DNA of 64,000 bases from Anaerocolumna sp. AGMB13020 (GCF_033100115.1 NZ_CP136910.1:5410001-5474000), one strand, 5' to 3'; positions 24,836 through 34,583 are shown, numbered from the stretch's first letter. Numbers and translations are program-made. The notes: generated by a model not told the origin, from the sequence alone.

Positions 24836-26137
24836 ATGAGAATAGCCAAATTAAACAAAGATATAAAAGAAGATATTCTTAACAACCTGCTGAAAAGAAG
24901 CCCTAATCAGTATGAAACCTATGAAAAGGCAGTTGCTGAGATTATAGAAGCAGTAAAAGCACAGGGAGATAAAGCAGTATTTGATTATACCAAACGCTTT
25001 GATAAAGCGGATCTGGATACAGCGGGTATCCGTGTTTCAGAGAAAGAAATAGAGGAGGCTTATAGCCTGGTAGACCCTGAGATCATTCGGGTTATCAAAA
25101 GATCAGCTGAGAATATCAGGGCCTATCACAATAAGCAGAAACAATACAGCTGGTTTGACAGTGAACCCAATGGTATTATCTTAGGGCAGAAGGTAACACC
25201 TCTTGCATCCGTAGGAGTATATGTTCCGGGAGGAAAAGCAGCCTATCCCTCCTCGGTATTAATGAATGTGATACCGGCAAAGGTAGCTGGGGTCGAGAAA
25301 ATAGTCATGACAACTCCTCCGGATAAAAACGGAAAAATATATGCAGGTACGCTGGTAGCTGCAAAAGAAGCCGGGGTCACGGAAATCTATAAAGTAGGGG
25401 GAGCGCAGGCTATTGCAGCCCTTGCACACGGAACAGAATCGATCCCTAAGGTTGATAAAATCGTTGGACCTGGAAATATTTATGTTGCATTGGCCAAGAA
25501 AGCAGTTTACGGTCATGTAAGCATTGACTCCATTGCCGGACCAAGTGAAATCCTCGTTCTTGCCGATGAAACGGCGAACCCCAGATATGTGGCTGCTGAC
25601 TTACTATCTCAGGCAGAGCATGATGAGCTGGCAAGTGCCATTCTGATTACCACCAGCGAAGAGCTTGCGAATAAAGTGGCAGAAGAAGTAGATAAGTTTA
25701 CCAAAGTCCTGTCAAGAAAAGAAATTATAGAGAAATCCCTTGATAATTATGGCTATATACTAATTGCAGAAGATCTTGATGAAGCAGTGGACACGGCAAA
25801 TGAAATCGCTTCAGAACACCTGGAGATTCTTACAAAGGACCCGTTTACCCTGATGACTAAGATTAAGAATGCGGGAGCCATCTTCCTGGGAGAATACAGC
25901 AGTGAGCCCCTTGGGGATTATTTTGCAGGACCTAATCATGTACTGCCGACCAACGGAACAGCGAAATTCTTTTCACCCTTAAGTGTGGATGACTATATTA
26001 AGAAATCCAGTATTATTTCCTATTCAAAAGAGGCCCTTCAACCGGTATACGAAGATATCGTACGTTTTGCCAATGCAGAGGGGCTTACGGCCCATGCTAA
26101 TTCTATCGCAGTACGTTTTGAAAAGGAGAAAAAGTAG
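24836..26137 (+). CDS. hisD: Histidinol dehydrogenase
   Basis: 433 residues from the ATG at 24836, preceded by GAGGTGG. Conserved segments: VYVPGGKAAYPSSVLMNVIPA, KVGGAQAIAALAHGTESIPKVD, GPGNIYVALAKK, IAGPSEILVLAD, LSQAEHDE (Zn ligands Gln and His) and EHLEILTKDP, GPNHVLPT with the catalytic Glu-His pair and later His ligand. Oxidises histidinol to histidine in two NAD+-dependent steps, the last reaction of the pathway. 17 bases after hisG, same operon. Confidence 0.96.
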   Translation: MRIAKLNKDIKEDILNNLLKRSPNQYETYEKAVAEIIEAVKAQGDKAVFDYTKRFDKADLDTAGIRVSEKEIEEAYSLVDPEIIRVIKRSAENIRAYHNKQKQYSWFDSEPNGIILGQKVTPLASVGVYVPGGKAAYPSSVLMNVIPAKVAGVEKIVMTTPPDKNGKIYAGTLVAAKEAGVTEIYKVGGAQAIAALAHGTESIPKVDKIVGPGNIYVALAKKAVYGHVSIDSIAGPSEILVLADETANPRYVAADLLSQAEHDELASAILITTSEELANKVAEEVDKFTKVLSRKEIIEKSLDNYGYILIAEDLDEAVDTANEIASEHLEILTKDPFTLMTKIKNAGAIFLGEYSSEPLGDYFAGPNHVLPTNGTAKFFSPLSVDDYIKKSSIISYSKEALQPVYEDIVRFANAEGLTAHANSIAVRFEKEKK

Positions 26138-26261
26138 CCGAAGACTATCTAAAACATAAGTTTCAATGGCAGGAAAGCATTCTAAGGTTATATGAAAGTT
26201 ATTTAAACAGAGAGGTGCAGGCAAGGATAAGCTGTAACAGGCAGCAGATTGAGAGGGTGTT

Positions 26262-26852
26262 ATGGAGAGAACAGTAAATATCAGCAGAAAAACGAAAGAA
26301 ACGGATATAAATCTTACATTAAGTCTCGATGGAAGCGGTAATTCAGAGATAAAGACCGGAATCGGTTTCTTTGACCATATGCTGGAGGGGTTCGCCAGAC
26401 ACGGTTTTTTTGACGTGAGACTAAGTACCATAGGTGACCTGTTTGTAGACGGACACCATACAGTGGAAGATACAGGAATAGTACTTGGGCAGGCAATCAG
26501 GCAGGCTCTGGGGGAAAAACAAGGGATTAAGCGATTTGGCAGCTGTATGCTTCCTATGGATGAAACATTGGTGCTTTGCGCTATTGATTTATCCGGCAGA
26601 CCCTATCTGGTCTGTGAGTTGGGAGAATTGGCACCTGCAGCCGGAGAACTGGACACGGAACTTATTCAGGAATTTTTTTATGCCATTTCCTACAGTGCAG
26701 GAATGAATCTTCATATTAAAAAAATACATGGTGGCAATACACATCATATTATTGAAGCAGCTTTTAAAGCCTTTGCCAAAGCTCTTGATGAAGCTTCGGC
26801 TTATGATTCCAGAATTACCGGAGTATTGTCTACAAAGGGAATGGTGGAATAA
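26262..26852 (+). CDS. hisB: Imidazoleglycerol-phosphate dehydratase
   Basis: 196 residues, monofunctional (no HAD phosphatase domain). The two manganese-binding repeats are visible: GFFDHMLEGFARHG...DGHHTVEDTGIVLGQA and the second set HGGNTHHIIEAAFKAFAKAL. Makes imidazole acetol phosphate. Ribosome site GAGAGGG is close upstream. The 124-base space after hisD carries no gene. The enzymes between HisI and HisB (HisA, HisH, HisF) and HisC are not in this window and must lie elsewhere. Confidence 0.95.
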   Translation: MERTVNISRKTKETDINLTLSLDGSGNSEIKTGIGFFDHMLEGFARHGFFDVRLSTIGDLFVDGHHTVEDTGIVLGQAIRQALGEKQGIKRFGSCMLPMDETLVLCAIDLSGRPYLVCELGELAPAAGELDTELIQEFFYAISYSAGMNLHIKKIHGGNTHHIIEAAFKAFAKALDEASAYDSRITGVLSTKGMVE

Positions 26853-27048
26853 CCTCTTAACAGGCGATGTTGAATATGTGCCCTGTACTACTTCTCGCTC
26901 TGGCAGTGCTGTTGGCTGGGTATTGAAGTGTACAAGGTTAATGTGATTTATATAGATATGTGATTTATATAGATATTATGTGAATTATTATAGATCAAAT
27001 ACACATCTTGATTTGTATGTGTGCCCGAGCACACAGATGGGAGTTAGT

Positions 27049-28353
27049 ATGTATAAGAAGATTGTACCTTGGCTGGTTTATGAAAAAGACAAAGCAGAGG
27101 ATTTTATAGAAGCAGGAATTCAATATGAAGCTGCAGGAGCAGATGAACTTTATATTAGTGCCGAAACACAGGATCATAACCTTAGTGAGGAATTTTTAAA
27201 AGCAGTGTTGGAATTGACGAAGCAAATTGATATTCCCATTCTTATAAATATTTTCGCTGAGCGTTTTGAAGATGTTAAAAAAGCACTCTACACCGGGGCA
27301 TATGCGGTAACCGTTAAATTAACCGATATTTATGAAGTTAATACCAGAGCAGGTGCTGAAGCCGGAAATAAAGCGATAAAAGAAGCTGTAGCCAGATTTG
27401 GTCGTGAAAAGCTGTATCTTGAAGTGGGAGACAAGGAAGATGCTCTGACGGTAAAAGCACTGGCATCTGAATTGGGTGTTGATAGGCTGTTGCTTGTAAA
27501 AACGGGTTCTGGTAATGACTTTAATGCGTTTAGTAAGCAATTCTTGGGGGGATATAAGAAACATTTCATAAAAAATGAGTCCTTCGCAGGAGTTGATAAT
27601 ACGGATTTGAATGCTTTTCTGTCAGAAGATAAAATTGAAGGCCTTGTATCAGTAAATTTTGGGTACAGGGATTTGCAGAGATACAAAAATGATTTGAAAA
27701 AAAGAGGTATTTCTGTTAATACTTATGAAAGCAATATATCCTTTGCTGATATGAAATTAAATAGTGAAGGACTGCTGCCGGTTGTTGTACAGGATTATAA
27801 GACAAAGGATGTACTGATGGTAGCCTATATGAATGAGGAAGCCTTTTCACTTACCGTATCAACAGGAAGAATGACTTATTACAGCAGAAGCCGTAAAAAG
27901 CTATGGATCAAAGGCGAGACTTCAGGCCATTTTCAATATATCAAAGTTCTGACATTGGATTGTGATAAAGATACCCTTTTGGCGAAAGTCAGACAGGTGG
28001 GTCCTGCCTGCCATACAGGAAGCCAGAGCTGTTTCTTTGAAGAAGTTATTACAAGACCTTACAATGACACAAATCCTTTGACGGTACTACAGGATGTATT
28101 TGGGATTATCCGAGATCGTAAGGAACACCCCAAAGAAGGTTCTTATACCAATTATCTTTTTACAAAAGGTATTGACAAAATACTAAAAAAATGCGGGGAA
28201 GAAGCGGCAGAAATAATTATTGCAGCCAAAAACCCTGATACCTCTGAACTCAAATATGAGATTTCAGACTTTTTATATCATATGATGGTTCTTATGGCTC
28301 AGTGCGGACTGAGCTGGGAAGAGGTTACTAAAGAACTTGTGCATCGAAAATAA
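27049..28353 (+). CDS. hisIE: HisIE bifunctional enzyme with N-terminal degenerate HisF-like barrel
   Basis: 434 residues from the ATG at 27049 (GGGAG upstream; the alignment of MYKKIVPWL with the HisF start supports it over a GTG at 26980). Residues 1 to about 220 read as a HisF/HisA-like TIM barrel: [37 protein letters not shown], and YAVTVKLTD. The HisF catalytic Asp of the PCLDV motif is absent (PWLVYE). Residues about 230-330 are HisI, phosphoribosyl-AMP cyclohydrolase ([46 protein letters not shown] with Zn Cys/His). Residues about 345-434 are HisE, phosphoribosyl-ATP diphosphatase ([27 protein letters not shown]). HisI and HisE do steps 2 and 3. A small hairpin (TGTGTGC/GCACACA, 27018-27035) lies before the start. 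Confidence 0.9.
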   Translation: MYKKIVPWLVYEKDKAEDFIEAGIQYEAAGADELYISAETQDHNLSEEFLKAVLELTKQIDIPILINIFAERFEDVKKALYTGAYAVTVKLTDIYEVNTRAGAEAGNKAIKEAVARFGREKLYLEVGDKEDALTVKALASELGVDRLLLVKTGSGNDFNAFSKQFLGGYKKHFIKNESFAGVDNTDLNAFLSEDKIEGLVSVNFGYRDLQRYKNDLKKRGISVNTYESNISFADMKLNSEGLLPVVVQDYKTKDVLMVAYMNEEAFSLTVSTGRMTYYSRSRKKLWIKGETSGHFQYIKVLTLDCDKDTLLAKVRQVGPACHTGSQSCFFEEVITRPYNDTNPLTVLQDVFGIIRDRKEHPKEGSYTNYLFTKGIDKILKKCGEEAAEIIIAAKNPDTSELKYEISDFLYHMMVLMAQCGLSWEEVTKELVHRK

Positions 28354-28370
28354 TATATACTTAAGATACT

Positions 28371-28406
28371 GCACTTTAGCTTATAAAATCAGCTAAAGTG
28401 CTTTTT
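28371..28406 (+). terminator. Terminator of the his operon
   Basis: GCACTTTAGCT and AGCTAAAGTGC form a perfect 11-bp stem with a 9-base loop, followed by TTTTT. Confidence 0.92.
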
Positions 28407-28577
28407 AAATTATTCAAATGGCAATATATGACAAGTCTAAAGCAAGATGTGATTGGTAAATATAGTAATTATATAGTAATATAATTTTGAGACTAGCCTA
28501 GTAGTTAATTGCGGGAGTCTGGTTGAAGGGATCATATTATTGGATAAAGCATTCTTCTAGGGATGGTCTAAAATCGA

Positions 28578-28591
28578 TAACTGTACAGTTA
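28578..28591. promoter_or_regulatory. Perfect 14-bp palindrome TAACTGTACAGTTA
   Basis: Lies 39 bases before the start of the small secreted protein gene, in the place of an operator or in the 5' leader. A repressor site is the simplest reading; no matching regulator gene is adjacent. Confidence 0.5.
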
Positions 28592-28629
28592 ACATAAATC
28601 TATTATTTCAGAAAGGAGGAGTTTTAGAT

Positions 28630-28935
28630 TTGAAGAAAAAGTTTATGGTAATTTTAGTGGCTGTGCTTTTAGTATTTTCGAATTTCAATATTAGTACAGT
28701 AAGTGCTGCCACTTGTTCCGCTCATTCGAATTATAAGGATCAGGTTTCTGGCATCAGTAATTGGAGCACTACTCATCAGGTTTTTACTGGATTGTATGTG
28801 GATGGTAAACCAATCTATTCCATATGCAATATAACCAATGTTGCCATCAGCCATTCTGTAAGATGCGGTGTTTGCAATACGGAAGTAGGAAACTATACGG
28901 AATACCAGTATTATCATTCATCCTGCGGCAAATAA
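28630..28935 (+). CDS. Small secreted Cys-containing protein, unknown function
   Basis: 101 residues from a TTG start with a strong AAAGGAGGAG nine bases upstream. Signal peptide: KKKFMVILVAVLLVFSNFN with cleavage likely after VSA (residues 25-27). The mature protein of about 75 residues has five Cys (TCSAH, YSICNI, RCGVCN, SSCGK), several His and Tyr residues, and a CxxC pair, suggesting a metal- or disulfide-stabilised fold. It is followed by a weak hairpin (28991-29030, CACCGGATAC/GTATTCGGTG). No domain recognised; an extracellular peptide or antimicrobial-like factor is possible but unproven. Confidence 0.75.
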   Translation: MKKKFMVILVAVLLVFSNFNISTVSAATCSAHSNYKDQVSGISNWSTTHQVFTGLYVDGKPIYSICNITNVAISHSVRCGVCNTEVGNYTEYQYYHSSCGK

Positions 28936-29113
28936 AAATATTTAAGTATTGGATGTAGGGACGTCCTAAAATCTAATTGGTTTGTTATAGGCACCGGATA
29001 CAGAGCTTCTCCGATTTTAGTATTCGGTGTATAACCAAATGAGCACATTTAAGGTTCATGTAAAACATTTATTCAACATTATTTAACAATAGGTTTATCT
29101 GGGGAAGGAAATT

Positions 29114-30376
29114 ATGGGAAGGAAACAAACTATAAAACTACTGGGGATTTTAGTGGTGTGTCTTTTTATCTCAGCCTGTGAAAAAAACGTTACAGATAAT
29201 TCACAAAATGTCAATAACAGAACCAATTCAACTGCTGAAACCTCAAAAGAGATTACCGGTGTGAGCAAGCCGATGGATGTTGGTGATAATGAAAAAAATA
29301 TTGCATTTGTCAACGGTTTAAAAGATGAGAGCCTGAAAGTCAAGATTGAAGATAAGGATAACGGAGTTCTCAGTCTGAATGTCAAAGAAGAAAGCAATCT
29401 TGTGCTCATGTGCAAGGATTCCGTTAACGATATTATTTATTATGTGAATTATGGAAGAGATTATTTTATATATCGTATAAAAGAGGGTAAAGTTGAACCG
29501 GCGGTAAAAATGCCTGCGAAACGTCTTTTTTTTATGGGGGATAAAGTCTATTTCATGCTGGAAACCTATGACATTTACAATCTTATAGATATGCAGGAAG
29601 GAAATATATTCTGTTATGATCCGGGAACAGGCGATATTAAAAAAATATTTGACGGGTCAGCAGCTGTCATGTCTGTATATAAGGATGGTATTTATTATAA
29701 GGTAGAAAATAATGCAGAGATGTCTCTTTATTGTTATTCTTTCGCCGAGGGGAAAAGTAGAAAAATAGAGGAAGACTTTCTCTCTACGTTTAGATGGAGA
29801 GATTACTATATTGCCCATAAAGTGGAAGAAGTGAGTAAAGACGATGAATTGTATAAGACATATGGAACAGACAGGAAATTAAACCGGGCAGTCGCATTGG
29901 TGCTAAAGGAACTCGGACAAAACGAAATAGAGATATTATCTGAAGATCCCCTTATAAAGAATTATGCCATAGCAGATGATAAATTTTATTATATGTCGGA
30001 TGCAAGAACCTTTATTATATATGACCTGATAACAAAAGAACAAAAAGAATATTCTTTATTAATGGAGTGTGACGGTGATTTTATTATTTTAGATGGTTAT
30101 CTTTATTTAGATAGTCTGCTAAAATTAGATTTAAATACTGGAAAGCAAAGTGTAATATCACCCGTAAACGAAAATGAAAAAATATATGAGCTTTACACAG
30201 ACGGAAAGCATCTGTTCGGTTTATGTGGACAAAGGGGAGGCATAGGAAACGGTGTTCTTCAATTGATAAAAATAGTAGAGGAGTCGGAGAAGGCTTTTGA
30301 AATTGAAAAAGAGAATGGGGCAAGCCTGGAGATGAACCGATTTCAGTTTCAAACTGTGCCTATGGGAAAGGAGTAA
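29114..30376 (+). CDS. Lipoprotein, probable beta-propeller-like
   Basis: 420 residues with a lipoprotein signal (LGILVVCLFISAC, lipidated Cys22). The mature part is a chain of strand pairs with recurrent Y-D-x-x-T-G/K turns (IFCYDPGTGDIKKIF, LYCYSFAEGKSRKI, FIIYDLITKEQKEY, LLKLDLNTGKQSV), which suggests a beta-propeller of the DUF5050 sort. It starts the ABC-transporter cluster and ends 5 bases before the next lipoprotein gene, so the two are co-expressed. Probable role: a surface sensor or ligand-binding partner of the transporter. Ribosome site GGGGAAGG. Confidence 0.75.
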   Translation: MGRKQTIKLLGILVVCLFISACEKNVTDNSQNVNNRTNSTAETSKEITGVSKPMDVGDNEKNIAFVNGLKDESLKVKIEDKDNGVLSLNVKEESNLVLMCKDSVNDIIYYVNYGRDYFIYRIKEGKVEPAVKMPAKRLFFMGDKVYFMLETYDIYNLIDMQEGNIFCYDPGTGDIKKIFDGSAAVMSVYKDGIYYKVENNAEMSLYCYSFAEGKSRKIEEDFLSTFRWRDYYIAHKVEEVSKDDELYKTYGTDRKLNRAVALVLKELGQNEIEILSEDPLIKNYAIADDKFYYMSDARTFIIYDLITKEQKEYSLLMECDGDFIILDGYLYLDSLLKLDLNTGKQSVISPVNENEKIYELYTDGKHLFGLCGQRGGIGNGVLQLIKIVEESEKAFEIEKENGASLEMNRFQFQTVPMGKE

Positions 30377-30381
30377 AACAC

Positions 30382-32325
30382 ATGAGGCAGTTTTGGGGAA
30401 AGGGCAGTTTAATTCTTCTAATTGCTCTGGTAATTGTTTCGGGGTGCAGCAGGAAAGAAGAGAAAGAAATGAAGCTTCCCATAAAAACAGATTTTCTAAG
30501 CTACTCCGAAGGAATGCCCAGTGCTTATACAGTAGATCAAAATGGACTGGTGTACACTGCCAGGGATACTTATAAGGAGAAAAACGAAGAATTTTCAGTA
30601 ATCATTGAACGTTATGATCTGGAAGGAGATATTACAGCGTCATTTTCCCTGATCAATTCCCTCGGCAGCAGTGTAGAAGCCATGGCAGCAGTAGATAACA
30701 GCCTTTATCTGACGGCCCAGGAAAGCAGTACAGAAGGCAGTTTTTCTGTATTATATTCTTTGGATATGCTGACGGGGAAATTGGAAAAGTTGTGTGAACT
30801 ACCTTTTCTGCAAGAAATTAAACAATTAATATATCTTGAACAGAGAGTTTATATTCTAAGCAATCGGTTGATCTACCTTTCTCTGTCAGATTTTAAGACC
30901 TATGAACTGGGAGTTGAACTTCCGGTCAGTATAGCTTTAAAAGAAGATAATTCTCTTATGATTCAGAACAGTACAAATAGCGGAGGTTATAGTCTGCTTA
31001 GCTATAATCCGAAAAAAGATTCATTGACAACTGTGGCAGAATATAAAACTGGAAAGTTTGTGAACTTTGCGGTGTGCGGTAAAGGGGAACAGATCATTTA
31101 TGCCTATGATAAGAATCCAAGGGGACTGGTTCTGTCACCAGTAAATTCCCTTGAGGAGGAAGCGGAGCTTTATCCTGAGGCAGCAGTTTACAACAGCAAT
31201 TTTGGAATTTATTATGTGAAAGGGCAGGTCTATTGTATTACAAAAAAACTAACTTTGGTCCGTTTTTCACTGGATGCATATCTACAAGGAGACCGGGTTC
31301 TTCGCTATATATCTGCCGGTTATCAGTCCGATGAGCCTTTTGGATGCGGTTACACCATGAAGCGTACAGAGCTAGAGGATGATAAATTTGCTTTGAAAGT
31401 ACTGGCCCAGGACAAGGATTATGATCTGTGTCTGATGAATTCAGATAGTTACTTCAGTTATAACATTAGAGAAAATGGTATCTTCTATCCCCTCAATGAA
31501 GTTAAAGGAATCAATGAATATCTGAATGCTTGTTACCCCTATGTGAAGGAAGCTGCCACTGATGAAGACGGAAACATCTGGATGCTTCCTATTGGGGTGG
31601 ATATTCCCGGATGGCTGGTTAATAAAAATAATCTTGAACAGGAAGATCTTGGATTAAAAAACAACATGACCTATGAGGAGTTTTACTGGGTCGTAAACAG
31701 TATGACAGGAGAACAGAAAAATAGGAGTTCTTATAATGCAATGGTAGTCTATATGAATTTCATTTCACAGAACTATCGCCAGTCAGCAGATCTGAACAGA
31801 CCGGATTTTGCACGTACCATAAAACTGTTTCAGCAATATGATTCCACAATGCCGCAGACCATAAATGTCTTTGATATCAATGTACTTCAGGATAAAGTTT
31901 TATTTGCTTACATTAGACAGTCTGCCGACTATGAGAATTATTTACAGCAGTTTAAAAAGACGAAAGAACTGGCAGTATATAGTATGCCAAAGCAGCAAGC
32001 TGGGGATCCCAATACCGGCTCTTGTACTTTTCTTGCCGTAAATGCTGGCACCAGATATCCCAAGGAAGTACTATCTTATTTGGAAGAGCTGATAGCCTAT
32101 ATAAGTAGCAGAGAAACATCGCCTTTATATTTTAAAGGTCAGGAGAAGGAGACAAATGGACTTCGCAGTTCTCTTGAACAGCTGTATGAAAATGGTGAGA
32201 TCGTATTTAATATTGATAGGGAGGTATATTCTGAGGGATTGTTCAAGACTATAGAACAAGGAGGCAGTCTAACAGATTATATATATGAAACTCAGAGAAA
32301 ACTGGAGGTTTATTTTAAAGAATAA
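30382..32325 (+). CDS. ABC-importer lipoprotein: propeller-like domain plus solute-binding domain
   Basis: 647 residues, lipobox IVSGC (Cys22). Residues 30 to about 310 are beta-rich, with propeller-like repeats similar in style to the gene before. Residues about 320-647 read like an extracellular sugar-binding protein: LNEVKGINEYLNACYPYVKEAATDEDGNIWMLPI, WLVNKNNLEQ, MTYEEFYWVVNSM, and near the end SPLYFKGQEKETNGLRSSLEQLYE. So it appears to be a propeller fused to an SBP, unlike the usual 400-450 residue binding protein. It directly precedes the adaptor-like gene and two permease genes. Ligand unknown; neighbouring function suggests an oligosaccharide. Confidence 0.75.
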   Translation: MRQFWGKGSLILLIALVIVSGCSRKEEKEMKLPIKTDFLSYSEGMPSAYTVDQNGLVYTARDTYKEKNEEFSVIIERYDLEGDITASFSLINSLGSSVEAMAAVDNSLYLTAQESSTEGSFSVLYSLDMLTGKLEKLCELPFLQEIKQLIYLEQRVYILSNRLIYLSLSDFKTYELGVELPVSIALKEDNSLMIQNSTNSGGYSLLSYNPKKDSLTTVAEYKTGKFVNFAVCGKGEQIIYAYDKNPRGLVLSPVNSLEEEAELYPEAAVYNSNFGIYYVKGQVYCITKKLTLVRFSLDAYLQGDRVLRYISAGYQSDEPFGCGYTMKRTELEDDKFALKVLAQDKDYDLCLMNSDSYFSYNIRENGIFYPLNEVKGINEYLNACYPYVKEAATDEDGNIWMLPIGVDIPGWLVNKNNLEQEDLGLKNNMTYEEFYWVVNSMTGEQKNRSSYNAMVVYMNFISQNYRQSADLNRPDFARTIKLFQQYDSTMPQTINVFDINVLQDKVLFAYIRQSADYENYLQQFKKTKELAVYSMPKQQAGDPNTGSCTFLAVNAGTRYPKEVLSYLEELIAYISSRETSPLYFKGQEKETNGLRSSLEQLYENGEIVFNIDREVYSEGLFKTIEQGGSLTDYIYETQRKLEVYFKE

Positions 32326-32334
32326 AGGGGTGAA

Positions 32335-32799
32335 ATGATGAACAGCAGGAAAAAAATACTTGTAGTTACTGGAGTATTTTATCTTATAATGCTGGTTCTT
32401 ACTCTAAGTGGAAGATCTGTGCATAATGCATTGCTACCTAAAGTTACCGTAACCAGCCTAGAATATGAAAAATTTCCTGTTTCTAATGATATTAAGAATG
32501 GGAAAAAACTGTCGGAGGAACAACAGAAGGGGAAGAAGAGCTTCGACCAGCCCCAGGAATTTGATTTGAAAATTGGAATACCTAAGAACATATATAAAAA
32601 TAAGAAAGTCTATATTATAACCATAATGACTGTCAATGGAGAGGAGAGGACCCTGGCCAGAGAAGTACAGGAACTGATAACTGGGCGAGTTGGCGAGACC
32701 TGTTATGAAGTAGTGTCAGGGTTATCAGCCCTTGACCAGATTGTTGTGACAGGCCAGGAAGACTTGTTCGACGGAAGGGAAGTATATGTGGTGGAATAA
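32335..32799 (+). CDS. Small membrane-anchored HlyD-like protein
   Basis: 154 residues. One N-terminal membrane segment (KILVVTGVFYLIMLVLTL), then a short extracellular domain whose end (CYEVVSGLSALDQIVVTGQEDLFDGREVYV) resembles the C-terminal strand region of HlyD/MacA-type adaptor proteins. It lacks the coiled coil and lipoyl domain of a true adaptor. It overlaps the first permease gene by 14 bases. An unusual accessory part in an importer operon; the function is unknown. Confidence 0.65.
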   Translation: MMNSRKKILVVTGVFYLIMLVLTLSGRSVHNALLPKVTVTSLEYEKFPVSNDIKNGKKLSEEQQKGKKSFDQPQEFDLKIGIPKNIYKNKKVYIITIMTVNGEERTLAREVQELITGRVGETCYEVVSGLSALDQIVVTGQEDLFDGREVYVVE

Positions 32800-33664
32800 G
32801 AAAAAGCAGAGAGATATTCTCCTGTCCCATGAACTTGGCAGATTGGACAAAGGGTTAGCGCCAGGCAGGAAAAAAAACAAAATCAGTTGGAATTTCCGCT
32901 GTATTCTGTGTCTGGTACCGAGTATATCTGGCAGCCTTTTATTTTTCTTTTGGCCTTACCTGCAGGTGCTTTATTATTCTGTAATAAGTGATCAGTTTCA
33001 TAAACGACCGGTGGGGCTGAAGAATTATATAGATACTCTGGAAAATCCATATTTTCGGCTGGCCTTCTGGAACAGCTTGAAGTTGATAGGCTTTGGAGTG
33101 CCGGTCTTAATGTCTCTATCCATTGTTATAGCCATCCTGCTGGTATACCATTTGGAGAAAAAGAAAGTCGTAAGGGATGCCTTTATTTTTCCGATGCTGA
33201 TTCCTACTGCAAGTATTGTATTGGTCTGGCAGGAGCTGTTTTCGTTCTCTGTTTCAGCATTGCCGGTCTACTTGCTTTTTGTATGGAAAAATATAGGAAT
33301 CTGTGTTGTGTTGTTAACTGCCGCGCTGACTACGATTGAGAACAGTATATACGAAGCTGCCAGATTAGATGGTGCCGCAGGTGTGATGCTCTACCGTAAG
33401 ATTACCATTCCTATAATAATGCCTGCTTTATTCTTTACTTCCCTGTTGGCTATTGTAAACACCTTTAAAATATTTAAAGAGAGTTACCTGTATTATGGGA
33501 ATAAATATCCGCCAGACCATAGTTATACCCTGCAGTATTTTATGAACAACAACTTTCTGAAATTTGATTATCAGGCATTGGCGACCGGCTCTATACTAAC
33601 TTCTCTGCTGGTGCTTGTTATTGTGGTAGCAGGATTGCAGCTGCAAAGGAGATTTCAATCATGA
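32786..33664 (+). CDS. ABC sugar permease, MalF type
   Basis: 292 residues with about six membrane segments and the coupling-helix EAA loop EAARLDGAAGVMLYRKITIPIIMPAL, which touches the ATPase subunit. N-terminal features YSVISDQFHKRPVGLKNYIDTL are typical of binding-protein-dependent sugar permeases (carbohydrate uptake family 1). Starts inside the previous gene and overlaps the next permease by ATGA. No ATPase gene is nearby, as usual for Firmicutes sugar importers that share an MsmX-like ATPase. Confidence 0.9.
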   Translation: MWWNKKKQRDILLSHELGRLDKGLAPGRKKNKISWNFRCILCLVPSISGSLLFFFWPYLQVLYYSVISDQFHKRPVGLKNYIDTLENPYFRLAFWNSLKLIGFGVPVLMSLSIVIAILLVYHLEKKKVVRDAFIFPMLIPTASIVLVWQELFSFSVSALPVYLLFVWKNIGICVVLLTAALTTIENSIYEAARLDGAAGVMLYRKITIPIIMPALFFTSLLAIVNTFKIFKESYLYYGNKYPPDHSYTLQYFMNNNFLKFDYQALATGSILTSLLVLVIVVAGLQLQRRFQS

Positions 33665-34434
33665 AGCACAGAGCAATTAATATCAGGAAAGGTATAATAA
33701 TAGGTGCCTTATATCTCATCGCAGTACTCTTCATGCTGCCTGTTTTATTAACGGTTCTGAAATCTGTCCGTTATAAGGATGGATTTTCCTTACAGGGATA
33801 CTACGAGCTATTTTTTAACTGCTTTCCCTTTTATCGCATGTTCTGGAATTCAGTATTCTACTCTGCACTTATTACAGCTGGAACACTCCTAATCAGCCTT
33901 CCTGCTGCATTTGCCTTTAAATTTGCACGATTCAGAGGTAAGAATTTGATTTTTGTTATTTATATACTTCTTATGATGATGCCACTACAAGTCATGATAC
34001 TTCCTAATTATATCGGACTTCGTGATATAGGAATTTTGAATACCCCTATGGCTATTGTATTGCCTATGTGGTTTTCTCCTTTGGGTGTGGTTGTCCTTCA
34101 CCAGTATATGAGGGAGATTGATTGTACTGTAATTGAAGCTGCCAGGTTAGAAACCAACTCCGTTCTGCGGGTAATAATTTTCTGTATCCTGCCACAAATC
34201 AAAACTTGTCTTGCTGCTGTGACCCTACTAGTGTTTACTGAAATGTGGAATATGGTCGAACAGCCATTACTCTATGTTAATGAAGACAAGTACAGGAATC
34301 TATCCGCTTTTATAGCACGTCCGGAGCTCTATGAGCCGGGGGTAATGCTACCGGCTTCTGTTGTGTTCCTGGTACCGTCATTTTTGTGCTACATGTTATT
34401 CCATGAAGAACTTAAGAAAGGTCTGAAGTATTAA
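33661..34434 (+). CDS. ABC sugar permease, MalG type
   Basis: 257 residues, about six membrane segments, EAA loop EAARLETNSVLRVIIFCILP. Features of MalG-type partners: NSVFYSALITAGTLLISLPAAFAFKFARFRG and the segment MPLQVMILPNYIGLRDIGI. Forms the heteromeric channel with the gene before (4-base overlap ATGA). Last gene of the transporter operon; the 120-base space after it contains no clear terminator before the rimP promoter. Confidence 0.9.
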   Translation: MKHRAINIRKGIIIGALYLIAVLFMLPVLLTVLKSVRYKDGFSLQGYYELFFNCFPFYRMFWNSVFYSALITAGTLLISLPAAFAFKFARFRGKNLIFVIYILLMMMPLQVMILPNYIGLRDIGILNTPMAIVLPMWFSPLGVVVLHQYMREIDCTVIEAARLETNSVLRVIIFCILPQIKTCLAAVTLLVFTEMWNMVEQPLLYVNEDKYRNLSAFIARPELYEPGVMLPASVVFLVPSFLCYMLFHEELKKGLKY

Positions 34435-34554
34435 GAACTTTATAAAAGCAGGAAAGAGAGTCGGAAGCAGTTTTCAGAAAATAGGAGTCTATTAATACTG
34501 TGTATATAAGCAATAGAATAAAATAGAGAGTATAAAAGAATTGGGAAATAATAC

Positions 34555-34583
34555 TTGCTTTCTTGATGACATAGTGATATAAT
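34555..34583 (+). promoter_or_regulatory. Promoter of the rimP-nusA-infB operon
   Basis: TTGCTT at 34555-34560 and TATAAT at 34578-34583 with a 17-base spacer. Confidence 0.8.
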
